Below, in pieces: positions 27,170-37,169 of a stretch of 64,000 nucleotides of DNA (its first letter is position 1; the number at the start of each line of letters is the position of its first letter). A program made the translations under genes and the position numbers. The notes beneath the pieces are model-generated. The model made no database searches and was not told the origin of the DNA. It saw nothing but the letters and a program-made list of their open reading frames with translations. Origin of the DNA: Candidatus Gastranaerophilales bacterium (GTDB lineage: Bacteria > Cyanobacteriota > Vampirovibrionia > Gastranaerophilales > Gastranaerophilaceae); NCBI GenBank assembly GCA_944323925.1, contig CALUUI010000006.1, positions 1 through 64,000 on the forward strand, written 5' to 3'.

Positions 27170-30100
27170 TTATATCTCTGTAGAGAAGATATCTTTGATA
27201 TCGTCCATTGTTAATGATTTAACTATATTTCTGTCAATAGAGATTACGCTATCAACAAGATTCCTTTTTCTGGTTTTAAGTTTTTGAATCTTTTCTTCAA
27301 CAGTATTTTTAGTAATAAGTCTGTAAACAAATACTTTTTTAGTTTGTCCGATACGATAAGCCCTGTCTGTTGCTTGGTCTTCAACAGCCGGGTTCCACCA
27401 AGGATCGTAGTGGATAACATAATCCGCACCTGTTAAATTCAACCCCGTTCCGCCGGCCTTTAAGCTGACTAAGAATATTGGAATATTCGGATTGTTATTA
27501 AAGTTTTCAACAGCGGCTTGTCTGTCTTTTGTCTTACCGGTTAAGTATTCATAAGGTATTCCTTCTCTTTCAAGCCAGCCTTTTATAATATCCAGCATAT
27601 CAACAAATTGGCTGAATAATAATACTCTGTGCTTTTCAGCTATTATTTGTTCCAGCATACCTTTTAAGTACTCAAATTTGCCTGATTTTATAACACCTTT
27701 GACATGCTCTTTATCATATAATCTTGGGTGACAGCAGATTTGACGTAGCCTTAATAGTGCTGAGAATATTGACATACGGCTTTTTTCAAGTCCGTTCATT
27801 TCTATACTCTTGAATAATTCTTCTTTGGTTGAATCCAGTACTTCTAAGTAGAAATCTTTTTGTTCATCGGTTAATTCACAGTATGCCATGTTTTCAACTT
27901 TATCCGGTAAGTCTTTTGCTACATCTCGTTTCATACGACGCAAGATGAATGGATAAATTTGGAGTTTAAGCCGCTTTTCAACGGTTTTATCTTGGCGTTC
28001 CATAATAGGTGTAACATATCGGTAATTGAACTCAGACATTGAGAATAAGAACCCGGGCATTAAGAAATCAAATACTGACCATAGTTCTTCAAGTTTGTTT
28101 TCAATTGGTGTACCTGATAACGCAAGTTTATGTTTTGCATTAAGAGTTTTAACAGCTTGCGCCGTTTGAGAAGTCGCATTTTTAATATTTTGCGATTCAT
28201 CAAGAATTATATATCTGAAGTTGTATTTTTTAAGTTTTGCAATATCTCGTCTTACAAGTGCATAACTTGTTATGACAATATCGTATTCAGGAATTTTTTT
28301 AAACAAAGAAGCCCTGTCAGCTCCTGATAACTTCAAGCAAGATAAATCAGGTGTAAATTTAGCAATTTCAGATTCCCAGTTAAATACTACGGTCGTAGGA
28401 CATACAACTAGAGTTGGCTCCGACCCGTCTACTTCTTTTGCTTTTTGAAGCAAACTTAATGCTTGGAGAGTTTTCCCTAAGCCCATATCATCGGCTAAAA
28501 TTCCGTTAAGGCCGTATTTGTACATAAACCATAGCCAATGGAAACCTTTAATCTGATATTCACGGAATTCGGCATTAACACCCTTAGGTAATTCTTCTCC
28601 TCCGTCACCGGTTGAAAATGTTGAGATTTGTTCCCAGAATTTTGTAAAATTATCTGATAAAACTAGCTCAAATCCCAGATTCTTTAACTCTGAAATTAAA
28701 CCTGCACGATATGTTTTTACTATATATTTGTTTTCATTGTTTCGATATGCATCGAAGGAGTTGAAAGAACGTAACATTTGGTAAATGTCTTGCGCCGGAT
28801 ACTCGACAAAGCCTAAGCTCCTTACTCTACTATATTTTTCACCGTTCTGGATGGTTTCATATATATCATCAAAGTTAATTATTTCATCACCGGCTTGTCC
28901 ATAGATTTGAATTTCAAAACTGTCATTTGAATCGTCGCAAAAATCAACTTTGGCACACATTTTAAAAGGCTCTTTTAAGAGTTTAAAGAAATTCATATCA
29001 TCTTTTTCTATAAATTTCCAACCTTCTCCGGCTTGTTGAATATAGTAGTTATAAAAATCAATAGCATTTTCTTTCTCAAGCGCCAAGTTATTTGTCTGCA
29101 TAGGAATAAATTTACACGCTAAAAGCATTTGATAGGCAAGATGCTCGTGTTGATAATTCCTTTTAACCCAATAAACTAAATCACTATCAGGTTTCTTAAT
29201 TGTAATGTATGCACCTTTTTCTGTTTTTGAGTATGGAACCCTTATTCCATCATATTCAAACTCTAAGGAGGCTTTCAGGGATTGATCATAATCAATACCT
29301 AAAGTAACAATGTTTAGAGGAGGTCTTTCTTCCAAGAGTAATTTAGAAATATTTTCTGATATTTCTACATCCATTATTTCTCTTAATTTTGGTAATTCTT
29401 CGTAAACAAATTTTCCGCCATCTGCATCTTTTAAGTCAGTAAATGTTGATTTAGTGATGCTTTGTGGTAACTCATTTATTGCAATATTAATTGGAAAAAT
29501 AAGATTTTTATATCTACCCCACTTTAATTGGCGTGAAAAGTATTTTATTTCTTCGAAAGGATAAATTTCATCTTTATCAGGTCTTGTCCAATATAATGAA
29601 AGCATTATTGCACCTGTTTGAGAAGTGTTTACTGATAATTTTAATCTCCAAACATTATCAACGAACTGAATTCGTTCTTTTGTCTTTTCATCTAATACTT
29701 CTTCTACTTTAGCAAGGGCTGGAAACATAGGTGCGAATCTTGTTATAGGAACATCATACCAGCCTGCTTTTTTATCCTGTTTTGCATTTTTTAGTAAGCT
29801 GGAAAATATCTCGAATTCTGCTTTTTGCTCATCATTTAAACTGAAGTCTGGATTTGTTCTTTGTGCCTCAATTAATCCTCTTAAAACTGATTCAATCGAG
29901 CGTACAATTTTATTAGTAGAACGGTCGCGAATAAGTATTGAAAAAAAGTTCTGTCTGCGTTTTGGATTAAAATGGAAAATATAGTTTCCTTGAGGTTCTG
30001 TTTTTAATGCTGTATCAATGTCTGATAGGTCAACTTCGATTCCGGCTTTTTCTGATAGCCACTTTTCATAAGCATTCTCATTAATTGCTTTTACCGCAAT

Positions 30101-30349
30101 AGCAACAGCGTGTTTGCACCACTCATCTTTTAAAGGACAGTTACAACGGGCTTCTACTTTATTCTTCTTAAAAATCAAGTCTGTATTATATGAGTCTTGA
30201 AAATTGCCCTTTACTTTCCCCATATAAAAGTTTTTTTCTGGATATGATTGTAAAATCATATCTTTTTGATAATACTCGTAACCTCTACGCCAAGCACCTG
30301 CCGTAGCATTTTCCTTTAAGAATTTAAAATTAAACTTAAACGCACTCAT
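27170..30349 (-). CDS. SNF2-family helicase with N-terminal SWIM zinc finger
   Basis: This 1059-residue protein has a SWIM finger, CNCPLKDEWCKH, near residue 60. A middle region matches the bacterial SNF2-associated type. The ATPase has GILADDMGLGKTLQAL (motif I), LDESQNIKN (motif II), ALSGTPIENKLEELWS, LLFSQFVDMLD and AYRIGQTKKVFVYRL (motif VI). Such proteins translocate on double-stranded DNA and remodel DNA-protein complexes. It converges on the HD protein with a 20-bp gap. Confidence 0.95.
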   Translation of the reverse strand: MSAFKFNFKFLKENATAGAWRRGYEYYQKDMILQSYPEKNFYMGKVKGNFQDSYNTDLIFKKNKVEARCNCPLKDEWCKHAVAIAVKAINENAYEKWLSEKAGIEVDLSDIDTALKTEPQGNYIFHFNPKRRQNFFSILIRDRSTNKIVRSIESVLRGLIEAQRTNPDFSLNDEQKAEFEIFSSLLKNAKQDKKAGWYDVPITRFAPMFPALAKVEEVLDEKTKERIQFVDNVWRLKLSVNTSQTGAIMLSLYWTRPDKDEIYPFEEIKYFSRQLKWGRYKNLIFPINIAINELPQSITKSTFTDLKDADGGKFVYEELPKLREIMDVEISENISKLLLEERPPLNIVTLGIDYDQSLKASLEFEYDGIRVPYSKTEKGAYITIKKPDSDLVYWVKRNYQHEHLAYQMLLACKFIPMQTNNLALEKENAIDFYNYYIQQAGEGWKFIEKDDMNFFKLLKEPFKMCAKVDFCDDSNDSFEIQIYGQAGDEIINFDDIYETIQNGEKYSRVRSLGFVEYPAQDIYQMLRSFNSFDAYRNNENKYIVKTYRAGLISELKNLGFELVLSDNFTKFWEQISTFSTGDGGEELPKGVNAEFREYQIKGFHWLWFMYKYGLNGILADDMGLGKTLQALSLLQKAKEVDGSEPTLVVCPTTVVFNWESEIAKFTPDLSCLKLSGADRASLFKKIPEYDIVITSYALVRRDIAKLKKYNFRYIILDESQNIKNATSQTAQAVKTLNAKHKLALSGTPIENKLEELWSVFDFLMPGFLFSMSEFNYRYVTPIMERQDKTVEKRLKLQIYPFILRRMKRDVAKDLPDKVENMAYCELTDEQKDFYLEVLDSTKEELFKSIEMNGLEKSRMSIFSALLRLRQICCHPRLYDKEHVKGVIKSGKFEYLKGMLEQIIAEKHRVLLFSQFVDMLDIIKGWLEREGIPYEYLTGKTKDRQAAVENFNNNPNIPIFLVSLKAGGTGLNLTGADYVIHYDPWWNPAVEDQATDRAYRIGQTKKVFVYRLITKNTVEEKIQKLKTRKRNLVDSVISIDRNIVKSLTMDDIKDIFSTEI

Positions 30350-30631
30350 CTAATGTGCCTAATTCCTTTTTTCGGGTTATATTAATAAACAAAAAAAATC
30401 ATACATAATCAACTGCAGTGGTAACAAATAAATAATACTGATTACAAAGCCCTAAATGAAATAGCAAAATCAAGTTATTTTTATTTTTAAACTACCAAAG
30501 AGGAGCTTCACTCCTAGAGATATTAAAACATAGTTTTAGATTTTGTGCAAGCGATTTTTCTAATAAAATCATCTTCCTGATTGATGGAAAAGTCTATACC
30601 AACGCTTATACTAAAACTAGAGGTATAGTAG

Positions 30632-31180
30632 ATGGACTTTATTCAAGGTGGTATAAATCAGTTAAATGAATTAACTCAAGGACTTCAGGTTGGTGGAAGT
30701 CAGCAATTTAACTTGGATGATAATACATTTGCCAACCTTTTAAATTCAAAACTGGATGGGCTGGCTAGCGGTGGAATAGAAACTTACACACAGCTTTTAG
30801 GACCGTTAGGTGTTCCTGCGGGACTTAATATTGAGGGATTGACGGATCCGTTTAAGGTTAATGCTATTGATTCAAGCTCGTTATCCGAATTGTCATTAAA
30901 TCAGTCTGAAGCAGCTGGAGAAGATGAAAATATTCTCAAATTGGGTATAAACAAGACAGAAGATATTTTGGAACAGCTTGGTGCAAAGCAAGGAAAGACG
31001 ATTGATGTAACTGAATTGTTTCAATTGAAACATTCTCAGGACTCTGTTAAAAACTCTGCGAATCAAGACAAGTTAGCAGGTGGGTTTGGAAATTTTATGC
31101 AGAAGCAGGCGGCTAATCTGTACGGAACGATGGGAAAAACTATTGTTCACAACTTGAGTGATATTTTATCAGCTATTTAG
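30632..31180 (+). CDS. Hypothetical protein
   Basis: This 182-residue protein has no recognised domain. It is rich in Gln, Leu, Asn and Gly with helical stretches (GINQLNELTQGLQVGG, FGNFMQKQAANLYGTMG), and it has no signal peptide or membrane span. The ATG follows AGAGGTATAGTAG. The 280-bp gap before it holds only a small hairpin (GAGGAGCTTCACTCCT, near 30501). Confidence 0.7.
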   Translation: MDFIQGGINQLNELTQGLQVGGSQQFNLDDNTFANLLNSKLDGLASGGIETYTQLLGPLGVPAGLNIEGLTDPFKVNAIDSSSLSELSLNQSEAAGEDENILKLGINKTEDILEQLGAKQGKTIDVTELFQLKHSQDSVKNSANQDKLAGGFGNFMQKQAANLYGTMGKTIVHNLSDILSAI

Positions 31181-31233
31181 TTCCTTGACGAATAGTACAT
31201 CATTTATGTAAAATAAGACTATTGAGGATTTCT

Positions 31234-31866
31234 ATGAAAAAATTTTTAATTGTTTTATTGTCTTTTTTTGTTGCTCTTTCGGCTTATGCTGAAACGACTA
31301 ATTTTAACGATATACAAGAAAATTCAGCAGTTTTTTATAACCCTAATACAGAGGAGTGGTTAGAAAATTGTAGTGATAATAAGTGTATAAAATTTGTTAA
31401 ATCTTATACGCTAGGTGAAAATAAGTATTCTGAATATAATGCAAATGGGCTTAGTTATGATGCTAATTCTACAATGGAATTTTTGCATAATGGGGAATTG
31501 ATAGGATATAATCTTAATAATTTAAAATTTAGCAGATTATATTTTGAAGATGGGGCATTCAAGCTGGAAAGGCTTAATGAAGAGGAATTATCTGAATTGT
31601 TTCCTGATTGTCAGATTATTAGGGTGTCAAATTTTAAAGATAATGCTATAAAAATAAAGCGGCCATTGTTTAAAGATCAAAAATTTTTATTAATGAATGA
31701 TACTAATAAAATATTTTATAATTATCATTTTGAAAATCTTGATAATTCTAACGAGATATTTAATTGCATATTTACGCCTAAAAGAGCAAGGAGATATTAT
31801 TTTTCTCCAAAGGAGAAAAGTGCGTTTTATAGTAAGTACATAATACATATAAGGTACATGTTATAG
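31234..31866 (+). CDS. Secreted protein of unknown function
   Basis: This 210-residue protein starts at the ATG at 31234, which has GAGG upstream and begins a signal peptide (MKKFLIVLLSFFVALSAYAE). The mature part is beta-rich, with the pattern FHN/FLHNGELIGYNLNNLK. One Cys pair (ENCSDNKCIKF) could form a disulfide. It is followed 6 bp later by the HAD gene, so the two may be cotranscribed. Confidence 0.76.
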   Translation: MKKFLIVLLSFFVALSAYAETTNFNDIQENSAVFYNPNTEEWLENCSDNKCIKFVKSYTLGENKYSEYNANGLSYDANSTMEFLHNGELIGYNLNNLKFSRLYFEDGAFKLERLNEEELSELFPDCQIIRVSNFKDNAIKIKRPLFKDQKFLLMNDTNKIFYNYHFENLDNSNEIFNCIFTPKRARRYYFSPKEKSAFYSKYIIHIRYML

Positions 31867-31872
31867 ATTTAT

Positions 31873-32556
31873 ATGAATGGTATAATATTTGATTTTAACG
31901 GAACATTATTTTTTGATTCTCACTTGCATTATGATGCTTGGCGGATTTTCTCAAAGCGTTTAAGAGGTTATTCCTTTAGCGATGAGGAAATGCAGAAGTA
32001 TATGTTTGGAAGAACTAATGCAGACATCATAGAATATGCAATAGGCAAAAAGCCAGAGCCTGAACTTGTAGAAAAATTGGCTAAAGAAAAAGAAACATTG
32101 TATAGGAATGAATGTTTAAAAAATCGTGAGATACTCAAACTAGCTCCAGGTGCTGAGAAGTTTTTGGATTGGTTAAAAGAAAATAATATTCCAAGGACTA
32201 TTGCAACAATGTCTGAGTGGGATAATGTTGCGTTTTATATTGATGTATTTAAGCTCTCAAACTGGTTTGACTTAGATAAAATAGTATATTCCAATGGAAA
32301 AATTCCGGGTAAACCTGCTCCTGATATTTATCAGATTGCAGCAAAAAATATCGGTTTACCAATAGAGGAGTGTATTGTAGTAGAAGATGCTATTTCAGGG
32401 ATTAACTCTGCAAAAGCTGCAGGTGCTGGCAGGATTATTGCAATTTCTTCAGAAGAGCCTGTTGAATATTACCAAAAAATTTCCGGAATTTCTCAAATTA
32501 TCAAAAATTTTGATGAAATTGACCGTTCTATATTTAAAGTTAAGCAGGAAGTGTAA
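31873..32556 (+). CDS. HAD hydrolase, beta-phosphoglucomutase-like
   Basis: This 227-residue protein has motif I IIFDFNGTLFFDSH (second Asp replaced by Asn, DFNGT), a helical cap, motif III with KIPGKPAPDIYQIAA and motif IV VVEDAISGINSAKAAG. This is the PGMB/PGP-like HAD layout. The D-x-N-x-T form of motif I is tolerated in several HAD subfamilies. It converges with the glycosyltransferase gene. Substrate unknown. Confidence 0.85.
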   Translation: MNGIIFDFNGTLFFDSHLHYDAWRIFSKRLRGYSFSDEEMQKYMFGRTNADIIEYAIGKKPEPELVEKLAKEKETLYRNECLKNREILKLAPGAEKFLDWLKENNIPRTIATMSEWDNVAFYIDVFKLSNWFDLDKIVYSNGKIPGKPAPDIYQIAAKNIGLPIEECIVVEDAISGINSAKAAGAGRIIAISSEEPVEYYQKISGISQIIKNFDEIDRSIFKVKQEV

Positions 32557-32559
32557 TAC

Positions 32560-33642
32560 TTAGCAGCTTGCGCCATCTAAGTAACTTTTAGCGCAAGTTT
32601 CATTTGTATATTTGTTAGCCGTTTCAACAGCTCTTTGAGCGATTTCTTTTAAATCATCACGGGCAATAACTTCTCGTAATTTGTTTTCTAATTCATCAAC
32701 TTCGCATAGAAATCCGTTTACACCGTCTTCTATTATGCCGTCAATTCCTTCACCTTTTATACCAATGGTTACACAGCCGCAGGCCATTGCTTCAAGGTAG
32801 ACTAGACCAAAAGTTTCATTCACTGAGGGCAGAACGAATATGTCTGAAGCTCTCATTCGCTCAAATACTCTATCCTGAGTTAGCTGTCCTAAAAATACTA
32901 CATCAGATGACATTTTCATTAATTTGTTTTTTTCTACACCATCGCCAATTACAGTTAATTGTATGCCTTCAATATTTTTACAAGCCTCGATTAATTTATC
33001 TACATTCTTACGCTTAATTAAGTTAGCACAGGTTAGAACTCGTTTGTAATCAGATTTGATACCATCCATATAACGTGGTTTTTGTTTTATATTAGTTGAA
33101 TTTTTATTATCAATGTCAACACCAGACAATGCTGTAATCGTTTTGCCTATATACATTGGGTATGTTTTAATAAATTTATCTCTTAGAGCATAAGAACGGC
33201 AAGCAATATGTGTTGCTTTTTTATGTGCTTTTTCAAGTTCGTGTTTAAAATAAAATCTATAAATAGGGCTAGTAAGTACTTCAAAGTCAGATGAATGTAC
33301 TCCAGCAACAAAATCTACCCCTAAATGTAATGCAAAGATTTCACCTGAGGGCATATGTGCAAAAATTCTGTCATAGCCTTCAAAATTGATATCTTTTAGT
33401 TTGTTTTTTATATTGAACCAAAAAGGTGTAAAATAATTGACGTTATAGACATTCCCATACCAACCTGTTTTATAGAATGGTTTTTTACGAATAAATGAAT
33501 TTAAAATGAAATTAGGTTTAATTACGTCGACTTTATGCCCTTGCAGTTCCCAAGATTTAACAAAATTATAAAGAGTCTTAGGAGTTTTAATTTCATCATC
33601 TTTAACGGGATACAAATCAGTAATCATCAATATTTTCATCAT
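32560..33642 (-). CDS. GT4-family glycosyltransferase
   Basis: This 360-residue GT-B enzyme has an N-terminal MKILMITDLYPVKDDE, a central DKLIEACKNIEGIQLTVIGD and a donor-site region RASDIFVLPSVNETFGLVYL, where the E-x7-E motif falls in NETFGLVYLEAMACG. It probably transfers a sugar from a nucleotide donor at the inner face of the membrane. The start overlaps the stop of the upstream permease gene (ATGA). Confidence 0.9.
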   Translation of the reverse strand: MMKILMITDLYPVKDDEIKTPKTLYNFVKSWELQGHKVDVIKPNFILNSFIRKKPFYKTGWYGNVYNVNYFTPFWFNIKNKLKDINFEGYDRIFAHMPSGEIFALHLGVDFVAGVHSSDFEVLTSPIYRFYFKHELEKAHKKATHIACRSYALRDKFIKTYPMYIGKTITALSGVDIDNKNSTNIKQKPRYMDGIKSDYKRVLTCANLIKRKNVDKLIEACKNIEGIQLTVIGDGVEKNKLMKMSSDVVFLGQLTQDRVFERMRASDIFVLPSVNETFGLVYLEAMACGCVTIGIKGEGIDGIIEDGVNGFLCEVDELENKLREVIARDDLKEIAQRAVETANKYTNETCAKSYLDGASC

Positions 33643-34511
33643 ACATCTCCATATTTATTCTTTTCAAAACAAAGAATGTTTATTAACGAAAACGCCATCA
33701 CTATTATCAATAATACAACTGCTAATGCGGAAGCATAACCTAAGTCCAGATTTTCAAACGCACGTTCATAAATATAATATACAATAGTTTTGCTTGAATT
33801 TAAAGGTCCACCTTTTGTCATAACATAAATTTCTGCAAAAACCTTCATTGCCGAAATAGAACTTATCGTCGTAACAAGCGCAATTACAGGCATGATATGT
33901 GGAATAGTTACGGTAAAATGCTTTTGCCAAAATCCAGCTCCATCGACATCGCAGGCTTCGTATAATTCTTGCGGTACACTCATTAAAGCTGCAAGGTATA
34001 TCATCATATAATATCCGATACCTTTCCAGATGGTTACAAAGGCTACGGACAGTAGTGAAAATTTTGTGTCTGTTAGCCAACCTATTGGATTGATTCCCAA
34101 TAAGGATATAATATAATTCAAAATCCCTTCTTGAGCGTATAACCACTTAAACGCTATAGCTGCAACTACTATCGAAACTATAACAGGGAAATAGATTAGT
34201 AATTTATACAGTGTGAGCATCCTTAGTTTTTGATTAATCAGGACTGCTAAAATTAGCGGAAATATTACCAAAATCGGTACAGCAATAAACAAATATAAAA
34301 AAGTATTTAACAGTACCTGATAAAAAATGGGCGAAGAAAGGAGTTTGAAATAATTTTCAAGCCCAGTAAATGTCGGGTTATAAATAGAGTTTGAATAATC
34401 TTGAAAACTCAGAAATATAGTTTGAATAAACGGGATAAAGAAAAATACTATAAGCACGAGAAGTGCCGGTAGTAAGAAAATATATGGTGAATATTTCGAA
34501 TAAAATTTCAT
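33639..34511 (-). CDS. Sugar ABC transporter permease (MalF/UgpA-type)
   Basis: This 290-residue inner-membrane permease starts at the ATG at 34511. A longer frame upstream overlaps the divergent gene and is rejected. Six membrane segments are visible, starting with YIFLLPALLVLIVFFFIPF. The EAA loop is EACDVDGAGFWQKHFTVTIP, which contacts the ATPase. The partner permease, binding protein and ATPase are not in this window, so it works with genes elsewhere or is an orphan. It is translationally coupled to the glycosyltransferase. Confidence 0.9.
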   Translation of the reverse strand: MKFYSKYSPYIFLLPALLVLIVFFFIPFIQTIFLSFQDYSNSIYNPTFTGLENYFKLLSSPIFYQVLLNTFLYLFIAVPILVIFPLILAVLINQKLRMLTLYKLLIYFPVIVSIVVAAIAFKWLYAQEGILNYIISLLGINPIGWLTDTKFSLLSVAFVTIWKGIGYYMMIYLAALMSVPQELYEACDVDGAGFWQKHFTVTIPHIMPVIALVTTISSISAMKVFAEIYVMTKGGPLNSSKTIVYYIYERAFENLDLGYASALAVVLLIIVMAFSLINILCFEKNKYGDV

Positions 34512-34639
34512 ATTAAAATCCCGTCTTATTCTAATTTTATCAATCAGGATAAAAAAAACAATACAACTGATAACGTACTTTATAACAGAAAAATAAAATA
34601 TCTTTACGCACCCTATACTCTGATGTATAATAGCAGGGT

Positions 34640-36877
34640 ATGATGAAGGATTTAAACAAATTATCAGTTGCATTTTATTGGCATCTGCATCAGCCTGTAT
34701 ATCAGTTGGAAGATACTTTTTTAATGCCTTACGTTAGGCTTCATGCAGTCAAAGATTACCTTGATATGCTACTTGTTTTGGAAAAATTTCCTTCTCTTAA
34801 ACTGAACTTTAATATAGTTCCTTCATTAATAGATTCTATACTTAGTTATATTGAAGACGGCTTAACCGATGTTCAGCAGGATTTAACTCTTAGTAATATA
34901 GATGAGCTTACAGATGATGAAAAAGCATTTATCTTGAATAACTTTTTTAATGCTAATTATGAAACTATGATTTTAAAGAGCGAGCGATATACTCAGCTTT
35001 ATAAGAAAAGATTTAAAACACAAGAACCTCAGCTAGAGGAGTTTTCTAATCAGGAATTATCAGACATCATGGCGTTATATAATCTGGTATGGGTTGATTC
35101 AACACATATTGACAGGTTTCCTGAGTTTAGGTATTTGTTTGAAAAACAGGATAATTTTACTTTTGAGGATAGAAAAAATATTATATCTTTGCATTTAAAA
35201 ATTATGTCAGAAATAATTCCTGCATATAAAAAATTTCTATCAGAAGGAAGAATAGAGATAACGACAAGCCCATATTATCATCCTATTTTACCGATTATAC
35301 AAGATGTTAAGGCAGTACAAAAAAATATTCCAACTCTAGAAGGTTTGCCGCAAAGATTTACAATGTCTGTGGATGCTAGAAAGCAAATCCGCTCCGGCTT
35401 AGACCGAATTGAAGAAATATTTGGTGTTCGTCCCAAAGGTTTTTGGCCACCTGAGTTATGCTTGAGCAATAAAACCTTGAATACGCTTGCTGAGGAAGGT
35501 ATTAAGTGGACGATATCTGATGAGGCAATACTTTCTGAGTCGATTAATTTTTCGTTTATAAGAGATTTTAAAAGTAATCTTGAAGACCCTTATCATTTAC
35601 TTAAGGTTTATGAGTTCAAGGATAAATCTAATCCGATAGATGTGATATTTAGGGATCGTTCATTACCTAATCTGATAAATTTTGAATACGCAAATGTGAA
35701 TAGTGGTTTAGCTGCACGAGATTTATACGACAAAATTAAATCGATACAATCTAAACTCCTCGTATCACCGGATAAAACACATCTTTTAACAATAGCACTA
35801 GATGGTGAAAATTGTTGGGAAAGATATGATAATGACGGTAAGGAGTTTCTTGATACTATTTATTCTGAAATTCAAAATGATACGAGTATAGAAACAGTAT
35901 TAATAAGTGATTATATAGAGCAAGATGAGCATAAGAAAGAACTGAAGAAAATTTATGCCGGCTCTTGGATAAATAATAGTTTTCAATATTGGATAGGTGA
36001 TTTAGAAAAAAATCTTGCTTGGAACAGTGTAAAACGAGTAAGAGATGATATATTTAGTTTTAAGAAAGAGCATAGGGATGTCTCAAAGCGTTTATTAGAA
36101 GACGCAATGAATGAACTGTACATTTGTGAAGGTAGTGACTGGTTCTGGTGGTATGGTGAACCAAATAATTCCGGACAAGATTATATTTTTGACTATATAT
36201 TTCGAGAGCGTTTAAAAAATATTTATAAAATATTAGGGATAGATATTCCTGAGTTTCTTGATTCTTCATTTATATCTACGAATGATCTTACTATGCGTTA
36301 TCCCGAAAAATTACTCTCTCAATCAATAGACGGGAAACTTGCTTCTGATAAAAATTGGGATAAGGCAGGAAGTATTGTAATTCCGGATGGACCTGTGTTT
36401 CAAGAAAATAAATTATTTGATAAAATTGCTTTTTGTAATGATACTGAAAATATTTATTTTAGGATTTATTTGAATAAAACTATTGATAAGAATTCAAGAA
36501 AAATTCATCAATTCCATGTATATACAAGAAATGCAACAAGGCTTTTTGCAGGGGCTTCTATAAGACTTATTAATAAAAACGAAGAAAATTCTCAGATTGC
36601 AAAAGAAAAATTTAATAATGAACTGGTACTAACAATAATAAAGGATGAACTTTTTCCGATAAGATTTTTGAATGTAAAAGATGAAAATTGTTGGAATATA
36701 ACCGATTCTAACAATATTAAAATTGCCAAAGAAGATGTTATAGATATAGAACTTCCGTTTAGAGATTTAGGCATAAATCATGGAGATTTGTTGGAATTGT
36801 TCTTTGCGACTTCTGATAATGGAATAAAAGACACGTATATTCCAAAGGATGCCTTACTTGTGTTGAAGCGTGGTTAA
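34640..36877 (+). CDS. Glycoside hydrolase family 57 (alpha-amylase-like)
   Basis: This 745-residue protein opens with AFYWHLHQPVYQ, the GH57 motif 1. The nucleophile Glu lies in GFWPPELCLS (about residue 275), and the acid/base Asp in IALDGENCWERY (about residue 390). An unassigned C-terminal region of about 200 residues is beta-rich. GH57 enzymes act on alpha-glucans such as glycogen, fitting a storage-polymer role. No signal peptide is present, so it is cytoplasmic. It is divergent from the sugar permease. Confidence 0.92.
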   Translation: MMKDLNKLSVAFYWHLHQPVYQLEDTFLMPYVRLHAVKDYLDMLLVLEKFPSLKLNFNIVPSLIDSILSYIEDGLTDVQQDLTLSNIDELTDDEKAFILNNFFNANYETMILKSERYTQLYKKRFKTQEPQLEEFSNQELSDIMALYNLVWVDSTHIDRFPEFRYLFEKQDNFTFEDRKNIISLHLKIMSEIIPAYKKFLSEGRIEITTSPYYHPILPIIQDVKAVQKNIPTLEGLPQRFTMSVDARKQIRSGLDRIEEIFGVRPKGFWPPELCLSNKTLNTLAEEGIKWTISDEAILSESINFSFIRDFKSNLEDPYHLLKVYEFKDKSNPIDVIFRDRSLPNLINFEYANVNSGLAARDLYDKIKSIQSKLLVSPDKTHLLTIALDGENCWERYDNDGKEFLDTIYSEIQNDTSIETVLISDYIEQDEHKKELKKIYAGSWINNSFQYWIGDLEKNLAWNSVKRVRDDIFSFKKEHRDVSKRLLEDAMNELYICEGSDWFWWYGEPNNSGQDYIFDYIFRERLKNIYKILGIDIPEFLDSSFISTNDLTMRYPEKLLSQSIDGKLASDKNWDKAGSIVIPDGPVFQENKLFDKIAFCNDTENIYFRIYLNKTIDKNSRKIHQFHVYTRNATRLFAGASIRLINKNEENSQIAKEKFNNELVLTIIKDELFPIRFLNVKDENCWNITDSNNIKIAKEDVIDIELPFRDLGINHGDLLELFFATSDNGIKDTYIPKDALLVLKRG

Positions 36878-36987
36878 AAATCCAACTAAAGTTATACGTC
36901 AAAAACGAGTTATATTCTATAAATACAGGATGTAAACCATCTTTTGTGATGCCAAAATGAAAGTATAGTTACAGAAAAGAGGCTAAG

Positions 36988-37149
36988 ATGAATTTACACG
37001 AAGAATGCTTGTTAAAATATCTTATGAATTCCTACAATTTGACAACTTCAACAGATACTTTAATAAGATGTAATCGCTTAATAGAAAAGAAATTCAATAC
37101 ACAAAATGTTGCAAAAATGCCTCGGCTAAATTATACTTATAACCGTTAG
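36988..37149 (+). CDS. Small protein, 53 residues
   Basis: The sequence is MNLHEECLLKYLMNSYNLTT onward, ending MPRLNYTYNR, preceded by AGAGG at ideal spacing before the ATG. It is helical at the N-terminus and has no recognised domain. It lies 20 bp before the diguanylate cyclase gene and could be its leader gene. The strong ribosome site is the main support. Confidence 0.55.
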   Translation: MNLHEECLLKYLMNSYNLTTSTDTLIRCNRLIEKKFNTQNVAKMPRLNYTYNR

Positions 37150-37169
37150 GTTATACGAGGATTGAGCTT

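Noticed and set aside
34512-34673. N-terminal extension of the ABC permease
   Set aside because: It overlaps the divergent GH57 gene, and the internal ATG at 34511 gives a standard permease N-terminus.
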